From Lachnospiraceae bacterium (GTDB lineage Bacteria; Bacillota; Clostridia; Lachnospirales; Lachnospiraceae): a stretch of DNA of 5,725 nt. Both the position numbers and the translations under genes were made by a program. The notes under the pieces were generated by a model, which saw only the letters and a program-made list of their open reading frames with translations, searched no databases and had not been told where the DNA came from. The first letter of the stretch is position 1; each line of letters begins with the position of its first letter. The stretch covers positions 1-5,725 of the forward strand of contig JAGCSS010000227.1 of NCBI GenBank assembly GCA_017964055.1. The letters are read 5' to 3'. This document shows, piece by piece, positions 4,482-5,725 of the stretch.

Positions 4482-5725
4482 ATGAATAATTGCGGCATCA
4501 GCAGATGGGACGATCCCAACGAGATCAACGCGAGACTTAAAAAGCTTACTTCCCAGCCTATCTGGGAGGTTGACGACGAGTACTACAAGGACACGATCCT
4601 TAAGTACTATGATGAGAAATGCAAGGAGAGCCGTGCGGTATTCGAGGAATCGCAGAAGTACATCCCCGGCGGCGTACAGCACAATCTCGCTTTCAACAAG
4701 CCTTTCCCGATGTGCATGTCAAAGGCCAACGGCGCATATCTTTATGACAAGGACGGCAATAAGTACATCGATTTCCTGCAGGCGGGCGGCCCTACGATCC
4801 TCGGCAGCAACTACGATGTGATCCGCGAGAAGGTCATCGAGCTTTTAAACGACTGCGGCCCCGTTACCGGACTGCTGCATGAGTCGGAGATGCTGATCGC
4901 GCGCGAGATAAACAAGCATATGCCCAATGTTGAGATGTTCAGAATGCTCGGTTCGGGTACCGAATCCGTTATGGCGTCTCTCCGTATCGCGCGTATCGCG
5001 ACGGGCAAAAAGCATGTTATCAAGATCGGCGGCGCTTATCACGGCTGGTCGGACCAGATGGTATACGGCCTCAAGATCCCGGGAAGCCGCAACCTGCTCG
5101 AGTCTCACGGTATTCCCGGCAGCTGCTTCGGAAAGACCGATGAGGTCAGACCCAACGACCTCGACATGCTGGAGAGGATGCTCAAGCGCAACCGCTTAAA
5201 GGGCGGCACCGCTGCGGTTCTACTCGAGCCCGTAGGTCCCGAGAGCGGAACCAGACCCGTGGCACACGAGTACAATAAGGGCGTTCGCGAGCTCTGCGAC
5301 AAATACGGCGCCCTGCTTATCTTCGACGAAGTAGTAACAGGCTTCCGTGTGGCTCTTTCGGGCGCGCAGGGATACTTTGACGTTGTTCCGGATCTGACCA
5401 TCTTCGGTAAGATCGTAGCCGGCGGCTATCCCGCGGCAGGCGGCGTGGGCGGAAAGAAGGAGTACGCTCAGCTGATGGCGGCGGGACTCGCTACAGGCAA
5501 GCACAGAGCATATGTCGGAGGAACTCTTTCTGCAAATCCTCTTTCATGCATCGCGGGCTATACCGCCATCAAAGAGATCGAGCGCACCAACGCCTGCGAG
5601 GTTGCGGGACGTATGGGAGACAGGCTCTGCGACGGCCTGAAGGCGCTCATCGACAAATACGGTCTGCCCTTCGTTGCATATAACCAGGGCTCGATCGTTC
5701 ATCTTGAGTGTACCGGCGCAATGAG
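4482..5725 (+). CDS. PLP-dependent class III aminotransferase, glutamate-1-semialdehyde aminomutase-like, 3' truncated by window edge
   Basis: The frame is open from ATG 4482 to the right edge, giving 414 residues with the C-terminus missing. Fold type I class III features appear in order: FEESQKYIPGGV (54-65), the HemL-like start of the core; NGAYLYDKDGNKYIDF (83-98); the PLP phosphate loop GSGTES (157-162); AYHGW (185-189) with the ring-stacking Tyr/His region; LLEPVGPESG (247-256); FDEVVTGFR (281-289) with Asp282 for the pyridine nitrogen; the Schiff-base Lys310 in FGKIVAGGYP; and GGTLSANPLSC (346-356). All cofactor residues are present, so it should be active. The core most resembles glutamate-1-semialdehyde 2,1-aminomutase and related transaminases. 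However, there is a roughly 45-residue N-terminal extension before the core, and no haem gene is nearby. Inference: it aminates an aldehyde or keto compound linked to the kinase/aldolase pathway, or is an aminomutase for a related substrate. It could still be a true HemL; the missing C-terminus and downstream genes would help decide. It follows the GtrA-like gene by 14 nt. Confidence 0.9.
   Translation, partial: MNNCGISRWDDPNEINARLKKLTSQPIWEVDDEYYKDTILKYYDEKCKESRAVFEESQKYIPGGVQHNLAFNKPFPMCMSKANGAYLYDKDGNKYIDFLQAGGPTILGSNYDVIREKVIELLNDCGPVTGLLHESEMLIAREINKHMPNVEMFRMLGSGTESVMASLRIARIATGKKHVIKIGGAYHGWSDQMVYGLKIPGSRNLLESHGIPGSCFGKTDEVRPNDLDMLERMLKRNRLKGGTAAVLLEPVGPESGTRPVAHEYNKGVRELCDKYGALLIFDEVVTGFRVALSGAQGYFDVVPDLTIFGKIVAGGYPAAGGVGGKKEYAQLMAAGLATGKHRAYVGGTLSANPLSCIAGYTAIKEIERTNACEVAGRMGDRLCDGLKALIDKYGLPFVAYNQGSIVHLECTGAM

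Noticed and set aside
4570..5199. Out-of-frame + strand open frames at 4570-4821 and 4927-5199
   Set aside because: They are Arg/Ser-rich translations of the aminotransferase gene in another frame. The real frame from 4482 carries all class III motifs and stays open to the window edge.
1..5725. CRISPR array, tRNA or rRNA genes, insertion sequence ends or phage genes
   Set aside because: I saw no regularly spaced direct repeats, no cloverleaf-like sequences and no transposase or integrase motifs on either strand. The genes are densely packed with no intergenic gap over 165 nt.

Overview
The window looks like a chromosomal stretch from a Gram-positive anaerobe of the Clostridia (Lachnospiraceae-like). 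This is inferred from strong GGAGG-type ribosome binding sites, a consensus sigma-A-type promoter, a compact intrinsic terminator, a moderate GC content judged by eye, and the character of the proteins. No 16S or other phylogenetic marker is present, so the assignment is soft. All supported genes lie on the + strand. Both edges cut a gene.

Layout. Positions 2-538 hold the C-terminal part of an SDR-family oxidoreductase (FabG-like) that begins outside the window. It is closed by a strong intrinsic terminator (573-609). One base after the T-tract comes a near-consensus promoter (TTGACA-17 nt-GATAAT, 611-639), followed by an 18-bp inverted repeat (650-667) over the expected transcription start. 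This drives a second unit: a TetR-family regulator (703-1329), an FGGY-family carbohydrate kinase (1382-2977), a class II (FucA/RhaD/AraD-type) aldolase with an unusual C-terminal second domain (2999-4000), a small GtrA-like membrane protein (4024-4467) and a PLP-dependent class III aminotransferase resembling glutamate-1-semialdehyde aminomutase (4482 to beyond the right edge). The four genes from the kinase onward are 14-23 nt apart, each with its own good ribosome binding site, so they are probably co-transcribed. The regulator-kinase gap is 52 nt and contains a second dyad.

How the genes may work together. Kinase plus class II aldolase is the classical pair for using a ketose or deoxysugar: phosphorylation, then retro-aldol cleavage to DHAP plus an aldehyde. 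The same aldolase could also work in the synthetic direction. A GtrA-like protein and a HemL-like aminotransferase in the same operon are not part of the textbook fucose, rhamnose or xylulose pathways. They suggest either that an aldehyde or keto product is aminated, or that an aminated sugar or polyol is made for an envelope glycan. TetR control is also atypical for a sugar operon. Substrates cannot be read from the sequence. The most unusual item seen is the degenerate second aldolase-like domain, in which the zinc histidines are lost.
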